64,000 bases of DNA, from positions 103,767 through 167,766 of the forward strand of contig NZ_UNRG01000008.1 in the NCBI RefSeq assembly GCF_900537115.1. The letters are read 5' to 3'. The stretch is from Arthrobacter sp. Alg241-R88 (lineage in GTDB: Bacteria > Actinomycetota > Actinomycetes > Actinomycetales > Micrococcaceae). Of the stretch, positions 41,262 through 49,319 are shown piece by piece (position 1 is the first letter of the stretch; every line of letters begins with the position of its first letter). Position numbers and translations under genes: made by a program. Under the pieces are notes generated by a model. It was not told the DNA's origin and searched no databases. It worked only from the letters and a program-made list of their open reading frames with translations.

Positions 41262-41939
41262 ATGGACATCGAGGTACTGCGCCGAGCACCCCTTTTCGCC
41301 ACGCTCGACGACGACGCATTCCGTCTGCTGACGGACGAGCTGACCGAGGTGGACCTTTCCCGCGGTGCTTCGGTTTTCCGTGAGGGCGACCAGGGCGACC
41401 AGCTCTACTTCATCGTTTCCGGCAAGGTGAAGCTTGGGCGTACCTCCCCCGACGGACGCGAGTCCCTCCTTGCCATCCTCGGCCCGGGTGAACTCTTCGG
41501 TGAGATGGCCCTGTTTGATCCCAGCCCGCGCACGGCCACGGCAACCGCGGTCTCCGAAACCCGCCTGGCGGGGTTGAAGAACGAAAGCCTGAACAACCTG
41601 CTGCGCACCCGCCCCGAGGTTTCCGCACAGCTCCTGCAGGCTCTCGCCCGCCGGCTGCGCCGCACCAACGATTCCCTGTCTGACCTGGTGTTCTCCGACG
41701 TTCCCGGCCGCGTCGCCAAGGCCCTCCTGGACCTCGCGGACCGCTTCGGCCGCCCCGCTACCGACGGCGTCCTGGTGGCCCATGAGCTCACCCAGGAAGA
41801 ACTGGCCCAGCTCGTTGGGGCTTCCCGCGAGACCGTCAACAAGGCCCTGGCCGAATTCGTCCAGCGCGGCTGGCTGCGCCTCGAAGCCCGCGCCGTCGTC
41901 ATCCTGGACATGCAGCGCCTCCGCCAGCGCTCCCGCTAG
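41262..41939 (+). CDS. crp: Crp/Fnr-family cAMP-responsive regulator (GlxR-like)
   Basis: Protein of 225 residues from the ATG at 41262, with CAGGAG upstream. The cyclic-nucleotide-binding fold (EVDLSRGASVFREGDQGDQL, phosphate cassette GELFGEMALFDPSPRTATA) fills the first half. After the dimer helix comes the HTH LTQEELAQLVGASRETVNKAL (near residues 170-190). It belongs with M. tuberculosis Rv3676 and corynebacterial GlxR, global regulators of carbon metabolism. It may control acs through the site at 28039-28054. A clear intrinsic terminator follows. Confidence 0.93.
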   Translation: MDIEVLRRAPLFATLDDDAFRLLTDELTEVDLSRGASVFREGDQGDQLYFIVSGKVKLGRTSPDGRESLLAILGPGELFGEMALFDPSPRTATATAVSETRLAGLKNESLNNLLRTRPEVSAQLLQALARRLRRTNDSLSDLVFSDVPGRVAKALLDLADRFGRPATDGVLVAHELTQEELAQLVGASRETVNKALAEFVQRGWLRLEARAVVILDMQRLRQRSR

Positions 41940-41951
41940 TACCAGCAGCAC

Positions 41952-41978
41952 AAAGGCCGCCCCAAGGGGCGGCCTTTT
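41952..41978 (+). terminator. intrinsic terminator of crp
   Basis: AAAGGCCGCCCC-AA-GGGGCGGCCTTTT: a near-perfect 12-bp stem with a T-run directly after the crp stop. Confidence 0.9.
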
Positions 41979-41984
41979 GCGTTT

Positions 41985-42094
41985 AGTGAGAGAGCGTCGG
42001 CTCAAAACCCGCGGAAAGTGAGAGAGCGTTGGCCAAAAACCCGCGGAAAGTGAGAGAGCGTCCGCGCAGAACACGCGGAAAGTGAGAGAGCGTT
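41985..42094 (+). repeat. 32-bp-period direct repeat array (three full units and a partial one)
   Basis: AGTGAGAGAGCGT begins at 41985, 42017, 42049 and 42081, exactly 32 bp apart. The unit core CGCGGAAAGTGAGAGAGCGT recurs identically, while about 12 bp between cores vary. The array starts right after the crp terminator and lies in a gap with no gene. It is too short, and its variable part too small, to be a CRISPR. It could be a protein-binding array or an interspersed repeat. Confidence 0.85.
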
Positions 42095-42182
42095 GGGACC
42101 TGCGTGGGCAGCCGTGCAGCGAAATCAACCACGGCTCCCCGGGCCTGAACCGCGGTAAAATTAGGCCTAGAGGTGCTTGGCG

Positions 42183-42365
42183 ATGTCCGTGGCTATGGCT
42201 GTTGTTTTGATCCTGTTGGGCTTGGCTTCCCTTGCCGCGGTGATCGGCACGGTGGTCCTGGTGATCAAGGACGGCCGGGGCCAGATTCCCCTGGAACCGC
42301 CTGTTCGGCCTTGGACTGCAGGGAATCTTCCGAGCCGCCCGTACTCCACGCTCCGCCGAATTTAG
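42183..42365 (+). CDS. small single-pass membrane protein, function unknown
   Basis: Protein of 60 residues starting at the ATG at 42183 (an in-frame TTG lies 6 nt before), with AGAGG upstream. Residues 1-28 (MSVAMAVVLILLGLASLAAV and on) form one membrane helix. The tail is cationic and proline-rich (IKDGRGQIPLEPPVRPW, SRPYSTLRRI). Its stop overlaps the end of the convergent Nudix gene by 4 bp. The codon use looks real, and a short helix-plus-tail form is typical of conserved micro-proteins, but I do not recognise the family. Confidence 0.6.
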   Translation: MSVAMAVVLILLGLASLAAVIGTVVLVIKDGRGQIPLEPPVRPWTAGNLPSRPYSTLRRI

Positions 42366-43273
42366 CGTTCGCGCTGGGGGTCCCCCGCGACGGTTTTCGC
42401 AGCTTCCACTTCGAGCAGCAGCCTGCCCTCTTCTTCCACAAGCCGCGGCTGGTACACATGCGCTTTGCGTTTATAGCTGAGGTACGCAATGCAGCCGTTG
42501 GCAGCCGCCATCTTTTCGAGCATGATCTCGGACCCGGGCACCAGGAGCTCGCCGAGGGTGCGGCCCACGGTGTTTTCCTGGCCCACCTCGTCGCCGAGGG
42601 CTGTGGTGTCACGTTTGGCGATGAGATCGGCAGCGTTCACCCACCTGCCCCACACACCCTTGCCTTCCAGCAGTGTGGGCTGCTGGTTCAGGGGCACGGT
42701 GGCGGCGAAGTAGCGGGTATCGAACCTGCGGTGGGCGAAGTCGGGGCTGCGCCAGTTCACGAGGGACTTCAGCAGGTCGGTCCGGACAGACAGCCCGCGC
42801 TTGGCCAGAACCTCCGGGAAGGTCTTTTCCTGTTCGGCAACGGCAAGGCGGGCGCGCATGAATTCCGGCGTGGACGTGGCCTCGACGGTACTCGCCATGT
42901 CGGCGCCGGCAAGCAGCACGCCGGTTTCCTCAAAAAGTTCCCGGATGGCGCCCACCACGTGGCGCCGCGCCAGCCCGACGTCGTCCGTTCCCATCTGCTC
43001 AGCCCAATGCTGGGGCGAGGGGCCCAGCCAGCCGACCGGATCGTCGTCGGCCGCGTCCAGGGAACCGCCGGGGAACGCGAGGACCCCCAGCGGCGAGGAA
43101 CCGGGCCGGTAGGCCAGCCAGGTTTCCAGGCCGGTGGGGGAATCACGCAGCAGGACAACGGATGAAGCGAGGCGCGCGGCCCGCGGGGTCCGTTCGCCGT
43201 GTTCGAGCCAGCTCTGCGCTGCCCCTTCAAGATCCTGGGGAAGTGCAAACAGGCGTCGGGCGAGCTGAGGCAA
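42362..43273 (-). CDS. Nudix hydrolase
   Basis: Protein of 303 residues. The substrate-binding N-terminus includes ARLASSVVLLRDSPTGLETWLAYRP. The Nudix box is split by an insertion: LAFPGGSLDAADDDP, then about 20 extra residues, then ARRHVVGAIRELFEETGVLL. This matches the NUDT7/NUDT19-like large Nudix subgroup. The substrate may be a CoA ester or nucleotide sugar; the sequence does not decide. It lies 14 bp downstream of the RidA gene on the same strand. Confidence 0.85.
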   Translation of the reverse strand: MPQLARRLFALPQDLEGAAQSWLEHGERTPRAARLASSVVLLRDSPTGLETWLAYRPGSSPLGVLAFPGGSLDAADDDPVGWLGPSPQHWAEQMGTDDVGLARRHVVGAIRELFEETGVLLAGADMASTVEATSTPEFMRARLAVAEQEKTFPEVLAKRGLSVRTDLLKSLVNWRSPDFAHRRFDTRYFAATVPLNQQPTLLEGKGVWGRWVNAADLIAKRDTTALGDEVGQENTVGRTLGELLVPGSEIMLEKMAAANGCIAYLSYKRKAHVYQPRLVEEEGRLLLEVEAAKTVAGDPQRER

Positions 43274-43287
43274 AGGAAGGACCGGTC

Positions 43288-43821
43288 CTAGCTGAATTCG
43301 GCGATCAGTTCGACCTCTACCGGAGAGTCGAGCGGCAGTACAGAAACCCCGACGGCGGAACGTGCGTGCTGGCCAGCGTCACCCAGTACGCGGCCCAGCA
43401 GTTCCGACGCACCGTTGATCACGCCGGGCTGTCCCGTAAAGGAGGGGTCGGATGAGACGAAACCCACAACCTTGACGATGCGCGTGATCCGGTCCAGGTC
43501 TCCGATGACGCTCTTGACGGCGGCCAGGGCGTTGACGGCGCAGATCGCGGCGAACCGCTGTGCGTCCTCAGGGGAAACCGTGGGCTCATCCGCAAAGCCT
43601 TCGGTGCCGACGGAAACCTTTCCCGTGGCTTCGAGCTTGCCGTTGACGAAAGGCAGCTGGCCGGAGGTGTACACGTGGTTGCCGGAAATCACTGCCGGGA
43701 CGTAGGAGGCGACCGGCGCGGCAACCTCAGGAAGTGAGATTCCCAACTCGGCAAGGCGCTGCTCAACAGCTGAGATGGGTGCGGCAGCGGTGCCGGACGG
43801 GGCTTCTGCGGAGGCGCTCAT
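43288..43821 (-). CDS. RidA/YjgF/YER057c-family protein
   Basis: Protein of 177 residues with an N-terminal extension of about 25 residues. The RidA fold is visible in YVPAVISGNHVYTSGQLPFVNGK and in VVGFVSSDPSFTGQPGVINGAS, ending in VGVSVLPLDSPVEVELIAEF. RidA proteins hydrolyse reactive enamine/imine intermediates. The usual catalytic Arg before the final strand (RSAVGV here, within HARSAVGVS) is present, supporting deaminase activity. It sits between DUF4177 and Nudix genes. Confidence 0.87.
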   Translation of the reverse strand: MSASAEAPSGTAAAPISAVEQRLAELGISLPEVAAPVASYVPAVISGNHVYTSGQLPFVNGKLEATGKVSVGTEGFADEPTVSPEDAQRFAAICAVNALAAVKSVIGDLDRITRIVKVVGFVSSDPSFTGQPGVINGASELLGRVLGDAGQHARSAVGVSVLPLDSPVEVELIAEFS

Positions 43822-43822
43822 G

Positions 43823-43978
43823 CTACTGCTTCTCCCGCTTCAGGTAGGCAACCAGGCCGTTTCCGTCGGGTCCGGGGACTACCTGGACGAGCTCCCAGCC
43901 GTCGTCTCCCCACTGGTCCAAAATCTGCTTTGTGGCGTGAATAATGAGCGGAATCGTGGCGTACTCCCATTTGGTCAT
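43823..43978 (-). CDS. DUF4177-family small protein
   Basis: Protein of 51 residues: MTKWEYATIPLIIHATKQIL, then DQWGDDGWELVQVVPGPDG and a basic end. This is the whole DUF4177 domain. The ATG at 43978 gives the family length; the longer 133-residue frame overlaps the PBP start. It is adjacent to the RidA gene, with one base between them, as in many actinobacteria (Rv3678A/Rv3678c). Role unknown. Confidence 0.83.
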   Translation of the reverse strand: MTKWEYATIPLIIHATKQILDQWGDDGWELVQVVPGPDGNGLVAYLKREKQ

Positions 43979-44002
43979 GAGAGAAAGACTAGTCCTTGCC
44001 GG

Positions 44003-44018
44003 TAAAGTGGAAAACATG
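44003..44018 (+). promoter_or_regulatory. leaderless-type -10 element before the class A PBP gene
   Basis: TAAAGT at 44003-44008, then 7 nt, then ATG at 44016. The -10 lies close to the divergent DUF4177 start (43978). Confidence 0.45.
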
Positions 44019-46340
44019 GCGACTCGTAAGAACCCATTATTCGACACTGCCACCACCCTCGGAAAGATCCTAGTCTTCCTTGGCGTGAGTGCAATTTGCG
44101 GTGTCCTGGTAGCAGGCCTGCTGGTCCCCGCGGCAGCCGTTTCAGGCAGCGCAGCCAGCGGTTCGATCGAGTTCTTCGACACCCTTCCGGCAGAGCTGAA
44201 GGTCGATCCGCCCAACCAGACCACCCGGATCCTCGCAGCGGACGGCAGCGAGATCGCCAGCGTCTACAAGGAGAACCGTACCAAGGTTGCCTTGGACCAG
44301 ATTTCGCCGTTCGTGAAGGAAGCTGTCATCGCAGTCGAGGACAGCCGTTTTTATGACCACGGCGGCGTGGACACCACGGGTATCCTGCGTGCCCTGGTCA
44401 GCACTGCCCGCGGTAACCGGCAGGGTGCCTCCACCATCACGCAGCAGTATGTGAACAACGTCCTCAACTCCAATCTGGCCGCCGAAGGCCGGGACGAGGA
44501 CATCAAGCTCAATGGCGTCAACAAGGGTGTGGGCGACAAACTGCGTGAGATGAAGCTGGCCATCGCTCTGGAAAAGGAGTTCAGCAAGGAGCAAATCCTT
44601 GAGGGCTACCTGAACATTGTCTTCTTCAACCGCGACGCGTACGGCATCGAAGCCGCATCCCGCTTCTTCTTCAGCACCTCCGCCAAGGACCTCACGCTCC
44701 CCCAGGCCGCGCTGCTGGCCGGCCTGGTTAACAGCCCGTCCGCGTTCGACCCCATCAGCAACCCGGAGAACGCCAAGCAGCGCCGCGACCTGGTTCTGAG
44801 CCTGATGCTCAACCAGGGCAAAATCACCCAGGCTGACCACGATGCCGCCGTCGCCACTCCGGTGGAGACCAAGGTGACGCAGCCGAAGCAGGGCTGTGCC
44901 TACGCTTCAACCGCCCCGTACTTCTGTGACTATGTCCTCCATTTGTTGGAGAACAACCCGGCCTACGGAGCGGATCTTGCCGAGCGGCAACGCCTTATTT
45001 ACGGCGGTGGCCTGACCATCACCACCACGCTGGATCCGAATGCACAGGCAGCGGCGCAGGAGCAGGTCAACGCCTCTGCCGGCGCCAACCCGGACAAGTG
45101 GGGTGCCGCAATGGTTTCCGTGCAGCCCAACACCGGCAAGATTGTCTCGATGGCCCAGAACACCACGTTCCTGCCGGCCGAAGGGTCCTTCGACTCGCAG
45201 GTGAACTTCAACGTGGACAAGCTGGACAAGGACGGCAACGACCTTAACGGCCTGGGCGGTGCCCAGCCCGGCTCCACCATGAAGCCGTTTACGTTCGCCC
45301 AGTGGCTCAATGAGGGCAAGTCCATGAACACCGTGGTGAACGCAGCCCAGCGCCGCTACCCGCTTAACTTCCCGTGGCGCAACACCTGTGGCCAGGTCAC
45401 CGGTGCGTACAACACCGCGCAGAAGGCACTCGGCGCTGCCGATGACCTGCAGAACGCCGAACCCCAGTGGTACCGGCCCCTGTCCGTCCTGGAGGGCCTG
45501 TACAACTCCATTAACACCGTGACCTTCGCGTCCGCGGCCCAGCTGGACTTCTGCGGAATCCAGAAGATCGTTGACGCCGTAGGACTGCACGGCGGCCTTC
45601 CGGCTGACGGCGAGCCGAACCCGAAGATCAACATGTCAACGCTGGGCAACCTGCTGGGTTCCACGCAGACCGCCCCGCTGACCATGGCCAGTGCCTTCGC
45701 GACGTTCGCCAATGACGGAAAGTACTGCGAGGCCATCGCCGTCACCTCCGTCACGGACCAGACCGGCGCTCAGCTTCCCGCCCAGTCAACCAACTGCCGG
45801 GACGCGCTCAAGCCGGAAGTAGCCCGCGGCGTCAATTACGCACTGCAGGAAACGCTGAACCGCGGCTCGGGCTCGCTGATCCAGCCCAGGATCTCCACCC
45901 GTACCAGCTTCCCGATCGGCGCCAAGACCGGTACGTCCAACAACAACGGCTCCACCTGGGTTGTTGGCCACACCACCGGCCTGGCAACCGCCGCCTGGTT
46001 CGGTGACGCGCTCGGCGCCCAGGACCGCGCCGGCCAGAACATCACGGTCAACGGCAAGTTCTACCAGGGGATCGACGGTTATATGATCGCCGGGCCGATG
46101 TTCTCCAACTTCATGTCCCGGATCGCGCCTGCCTACGGTACGGAGCCCTTCCCCGCGCCGCCCAGCAACCTGCTGAACGGCGGTGGCGGCGGCACCAATA
46201 CGCGGACTCCCGCAACCACCGCGCCGAGGGCCACCCAGGCGCCGGCAGCCCCGGCTCCAGCGCCCGCGCCCGAGCCCGAGCCAAGCAGCAACGGCAACGG
46301 GAACGGCAACGGGAACAACAGCGGGAACAATGACGACTAG
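44016..46340 (+). CDS. class A penicillin-binding protein (transglycosylase/transpeptidase, PonA2-like)
   Basis: Protein of 774 residues. One N-terminal membrane helix (ILVFLGVSAICGVLVAGLLV) anchors an outside enzyme. The GT51 glycosyltransferase has EDSRFYDHGG (catalytic Glu 108) and QGASTITQQYVNN. The transpeptidase has Ser in GSTMKPFTF (about residue 420), SIN in YNSINTVT (about 497) and KTGTSNNNGSTW (about 635). The C-terminal 50 residues are low-complexity Pro/Ala then Asn/Gly repeats. It synthesises and crosslinks peptidoglycan. The position before a metallophosphoesterase gene matches ponA2 of mycobacteria. No PASTA domain is visible. Confidence 0.93.
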   Translation: MATRKNPLFDTATTLGKILVFLGVSAICGVLVAGLLVPAAAVSGSAASGSIEFFDTLPAELKVDPPNQTTRILAADGSEIASVYKENRTKVALDQISPFVKEAVIAVEDSRFYDHGGVDTTGILRALVSTARGNRQGASTITQQYVNNVLNSNLAAEGRDEDIKLNGVNKGVGDKLREMKLAIALEKEFSKEQILEGYLNIVFFNRDAYGIEAASRFFFSTSAKDLTLPQAALLAGLVNSPSAFDPISNPENAKQRRDLVLSLMLNQGKITQADHDAAVATPVETKVTQPKQGCAYASTAPYFCDYVLHLLENNPAYGADLAERQRLIYGGGLTITTTLDPNAQAAAQEQVNASAGANPDKWGAAMVSVQPNTGKIVSMAQNTTFLPAEGSFDSQVNFNVDKLDKDGNDLNGLGGAQPGSTMKPFTFAQWLNEGKSMNTVVNAAQRRYPLNFPWRNTCGQVTGAYNTAQKALGAADDLQNAEPQWYRPLSVLEGLYNSINTVTFASAAQLDFCGIQKIVDAVGLHGGLPADGEPNPKINMSTLGNLLGSTQTAPLTMASAFATFANDGKYCEAIAVTSVTDQTGAQLPAQSTNCRDALKPEVARGVNYALQETLNRGSGSLIQPRISTRTSFPIGAKTGTSNNNGSTWVVGHTTGLATAAWFGDALGAQDRAGQNITVNGKFYQGIDGYMIAGPMFSNFMSRIAPAYGTEPFPAPPSNLLNGGGGGTNTRTPATTAPRATQAPAAPAPAPAPEPEPSSNGNGNGNGNNSGNNDD

Positions 46341-47292
46341 CCGGATGTTCCCAACCAGTGCATTGGCCAGCCGCGCCCGAACCATCGGGCGCGGCTTTGC
46401 CGTCACCGCCGCAGCCGGGACCGCGGCAGGTATGGCCGCTTTCGGATATGGCCTGTGGGAGAAGAACCAGTTTGTCCTCCGCGAAGAATCGCTGGACATC
46501 CTGCCGCCCGGGCAGGCACCGTTCCGCGTCCTGCACCTGAGCGACATCCATTTTGTCCCGGGCCAGAAAAAGAAGGCTGCCTGGCTGGAGTCCCTGGCCG
46601 GTCTTGAGCCGGACCTGGTAGTCAATACCGGCGACAACCTCAGTCACGCGAAAGCTGTGGACCCGCTCCTGCAGGCTCTCCGCCCCCTCATGGAGTTCCC
46701 CGGCGTTTTTGTCCCCGGCTCCAATGACTACTTCGCGCCGAGTTTGAAAAACCCGGCTTCCTACCTGCTGGGACCCTCCAAGGCCAAGCCCAAACCCACT
46801 GCGCTGGACTGGCCGCGGCTGCGTTCGGGCTTCGGCATGAGCGGCTGGGTGGACCTGACCAACCGCCACCAGTCGGTGGTTCTTAAAGGGATCCGCTTCG
46901 ACTTTTCGGGCGTGGACGATCCCCACTTGAACCGCGAACGCTACGCGGGATGGCCCCGGGGCACCATCAACCAGAACGCCACCCCCCACTTAAAGGTCGC
47001 CGTCATCCACGCTCCCTACCAGCGCGTGTTGGACCACTTCACCGAGGACGGCGCCGACCTCCTGCTCGCAGGCCACACCCACGGCGGCCAGTTGTGCCTT
47101 CCCGGCTACGGCGCGCTCGTGTCCAACTGCGACCTCCCCACGTGGCGGGCCAAGGGGCTTAATGACTGGCAAAGCAACGGCAGTACGACGCCGGTCAACG
47201 TCTCCGGCGGCATCGGCACCTCCCGCTTCGCCCCGGTCCGCATCGCATGCAGGCCGGAAGCAGTCCTGCTCACCCTCACCTCGCCCAACTGA
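46330..47292 (+). CDS. calcineurin-type metallophosphoesterase, membrane-anchored
   Basis: Protein of 320 residues starting at the ATG at 46330, which overlaps the PBP gene by 11 bp (ATG at 46345 is the alternative). An N-terminal hydrophobic segment follows RTIGRGFAVTAAAGTAAGMA. The metal-site motifs are HLSDIHF, NTGDNL, GSNDY (for GNHE), HAPY and AGHTHGGQL. It belongs to the YkuE-like group. Rv3683 is the positional equivalent next to ponA2, suggesting a role in envelope metabolism, with substrate unknown. Confidence 0.88.
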   Translation: MTTSRMFPTSALASRARTIGRGFAVTAAAGTAAGMAAFGYGLWEKNQFVLREESLDILPPGQAPFRVLHLSDIHFVPGQKKKAAWLESLAGLEPDLVVNTGDNLSHAKAVDPLLQALRPLMEFPGVFVPGSNDYFAPSLKNPASYLLGPSKAKPKPTALDWPRLRSGFGMSGWVDLTNRHQSVVLKGIRFDFSGVDDPHLNRERYAGWPRGTINQNATPHLKVAVIHAPYQRVLDHFTEDGADLLLAGHTHGGQLCLPGYGALVSNCDLPTWRAKGLNDWQSNGSTTPVNVSGGIGTSRFAPVRIACRPEAVLLTLTSPN

Positions 47293-47501
47293 CTCCGCTG
47301 CGCGATCACATCCCGCTTCCAAAGCAGTTTTGCAACGGGGAACGATGGCCCAACGGGATGGCTTAGGCGCCGAAAGCATTGCGAAAAGCAATAACTGGCC
47401 CAGCTTCGAATGCGGTCCGGAAGCCTGTGAATCGGCTCACGCCATGGCATAGGGTAGTTGCTACGGGAAACTACATTCGTTTTAGAGCTTGAGAAGCGGG
47501 C

Positions 47502-49319
47502 ATGGCCAAGCAAACTCCATTTTTTCGATCCATCAGCCGTCTCTACCCCCACGTCAGGCCGATCATCCCCCGGCTTCTCCTGGGACTTCTGTGCGCACTT
47601 CTGGCCAGCGTTGTTGCCCTGGCCATCCCCCAGGTCCTCCGGGTGCTGATCAACGAATCACTTGGGCCGGGGGGAACCACGCAAGCGGTGTGGATCTCGG
47701 CCAGCCTCATTCTTGTGCTCGGTGTGGCTGAGGCCGGGCTGGTGGCTCTCCGCCGGCAGTTCGTTATCAATCCGGCCACGTCCGTGGAGACCCGGATGCG
47801 GATTTCGCTGTATGACCACCTGCAGGACCTGACGGTCTCGTTCCATGACCGGTGGGGATCCGGCCAGCTCCTCTCCCGCGCCATGACGGACCTGAACTTC
47901 CTGCGCCGCTGGATGGCCTTCGGCGCCATCATGCTGGTGGTCACCACCCTCACGGTGATCATCGGCATTGGCGTGATGTTCGCCATGAGCTGGCAACTGG
48001 CCCTCATCTTCCTGGCGGCCGCCGTGCCCATCATGGCCTACAGTTTCCGGTTTCGAACCCGCTTCAGCAGGGTCGCCCGGCGCAGCCAGGACCAGGCGGG
48101 CGACCTCGCCACCACCGTGGAGGAATCCGTCCACGGCATCCGCGTCCTCAAGGCCTTTGGCCGCAGCCGGGAAGCCCTCGAAAACTTCGAGGAACAAGCC
48201 GAGGAACTGCGCCAGACGGAGATCGATAAGGCACGCCAGCAGGCAAAATTCACCATGGTGGTCACCCTGCTGCCGGAGCTCGCCCTGGGCGCCGGACTCG
48301 TTGTGGGCGTGATGCTGTGCGCCAGCGGCCAGCTAAGCATTGGTGCGCTGGTGGCCTTCTTTGCCACCGCAGCCGTCATCGCCTCCCCCGTTGAGTTCTC
48401 CGGCATGCTGCTGGCCATGGCACTCACCGCCAAAACCGCCGTCGACCGCCACTTCGAAGTGATGGACTCGGTCAACAGCATCACAAGTCCGCCTGAGCCG
48501 CGGCTGCCCGTCCACATCGCCGGTGCTCTCCGCTTCAACAACGCCACCTTCGCCTTCGAGGACGCTCCGGACAAGCCAATCCTGAAGGAGATCAACCTCG
48601 ACCTCCGCCCCGGCGAAACGATGGCCCTGGTGGGAATCACCGGAAGCGGCAAGAGCGCACTGATCCAGCTCGTGCCGCGCCTGTACGACGTCACCGACGG
48701 CTCCATCACCATCGACGGCGTGGACCTGCGGGACTTTGACGTGGAGGAGCTCCGCCGCATCGTGGCAGTCGCCTTCGAGGACACCACGCTGTTCTCCAAT
48801 TCGGTGCGCGACAACGTCCTGCTCGGTGCCCCGCTCCGCACTGATGCCGTCCTCGAGGAGGCCCTGGACGTGGCGCAGGCGCACTTTGCCTACTCCCTGC
48901 CCGAAGGCCTGGACACCCTCATCGGCGAGGAAGGCCTCAGCCTCTCCGGCGGGCAGCGGCAGCGCATCGCCCTGGCCCGGGCCATTGCCGCACGCCCGAA
49001 AGTGCTGGTGCTGGATGACCCGCTGTCCGCCCTGGACGTCCACACCGAGGAACTCGTGGAAACGCGGCTCCGCGCCGTGCTGAAGGACACCACCACGCTG
49101 ATCGTGGCGCACCGGCCGTCCACAGTTGCTTTGGCGGACCGGGTGGCGCTGCTGGAGGACGGCCGCATCACCGCCGTCGGAACGCACACGGAACTGCTGG
49201 CCGGCAACGACCATTATCGCTACGTCATCGCCAGCCTTGACCAGGAACCACGCGACCTGGACTCCGAGCTGTCGGAGCTCAAAGAAGCGGGTATCCAGGC
49301 AGAGGAAGTAACCCGATGA
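47502..49319 (+). CDS. ABC exporter half-transporter with degenerate Walker B (subunit 1)
   Basis: Protein of 605 residues: six membrane helices in the first 330 residues, then an ATPase domain. Walker A is GITGSGKSA (near residue 378), the signature is [10 protein letters not shown] (near 481) and Walker B is [12 protein letters not shown], where the catalytic Glu is replaced by Asp (near 506). With the downstream partner it should form a type IV (ABCB-like) heterodimeric exporter in which its own Walker A/B builds the non-hydrolytic site. The substrate is unknown; lipid or drug export is usual. Its stop overlaps the next start (ATGA). Confidence 0.9.
   Translation: MAKQTPFFRSISRLYPHVRPIIPRLLLGLLCALLASVVALAIPQVLRVLINESLGPGGTTQAVWISASLILVLGVAEAGLVALRRQFVINPATSVETRMRISLYDHLQDLTVSFHDRWGSGQLLSRAMTDLNFLRRWMAFGAIMLVVTTLTVIIGIGVMFAMSWQLALIFLAAAVPIMAYSFRFRTRFSRVARRSQDQAGDLATTVEESVHGIRVLKAFGRSREALENFEEQAEELRQTEIDKARQQAKFTMVVTLLPELALGAGLVVGVMLCASGQLSIGALVAFFATAAVIASPVEFSGMLLAMALTAKTAVDRHFEVMDSVNSITSPPEPRLPVHIAGALRFNNATFAFEDAPDKPILKEINLDLRPGETMALVGITGSGKSALIQLVPRLYDVTDGSITIDGVDLRDFDVEELRRIVAVAFEDTTLFSNSVRDNVLLGAPLRTDAVLEEALDVAQAHFAYSLPEGLDTLIGEEGLSLSGGQRQRIALARAIAARPKVLVLDDPLSALDVHTEELVETRLRAVLKDTTTLIVAHRPSTVALADRVALLEDGRITAVGTHTELLAGNDHYRYVIASLDQEPRDLDSELSELKEAGIQAEEVTR

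Noticed and set aside
41985..42094. Possible CRISPR array from regularly spaced repeats
   Set aside because: Only four cores, about 12-bp variable parts that resemble each other, no partial palindrome in the repeat, and no cas genes in the window.
47502..49319. Loss of catalytic Glu in ABC subunit 1 as a sign of a pseudogene
   Set aside because: All other motifs are intact and the deviation matches the altered signature of its partner, as expected in heterodimeric exporters.
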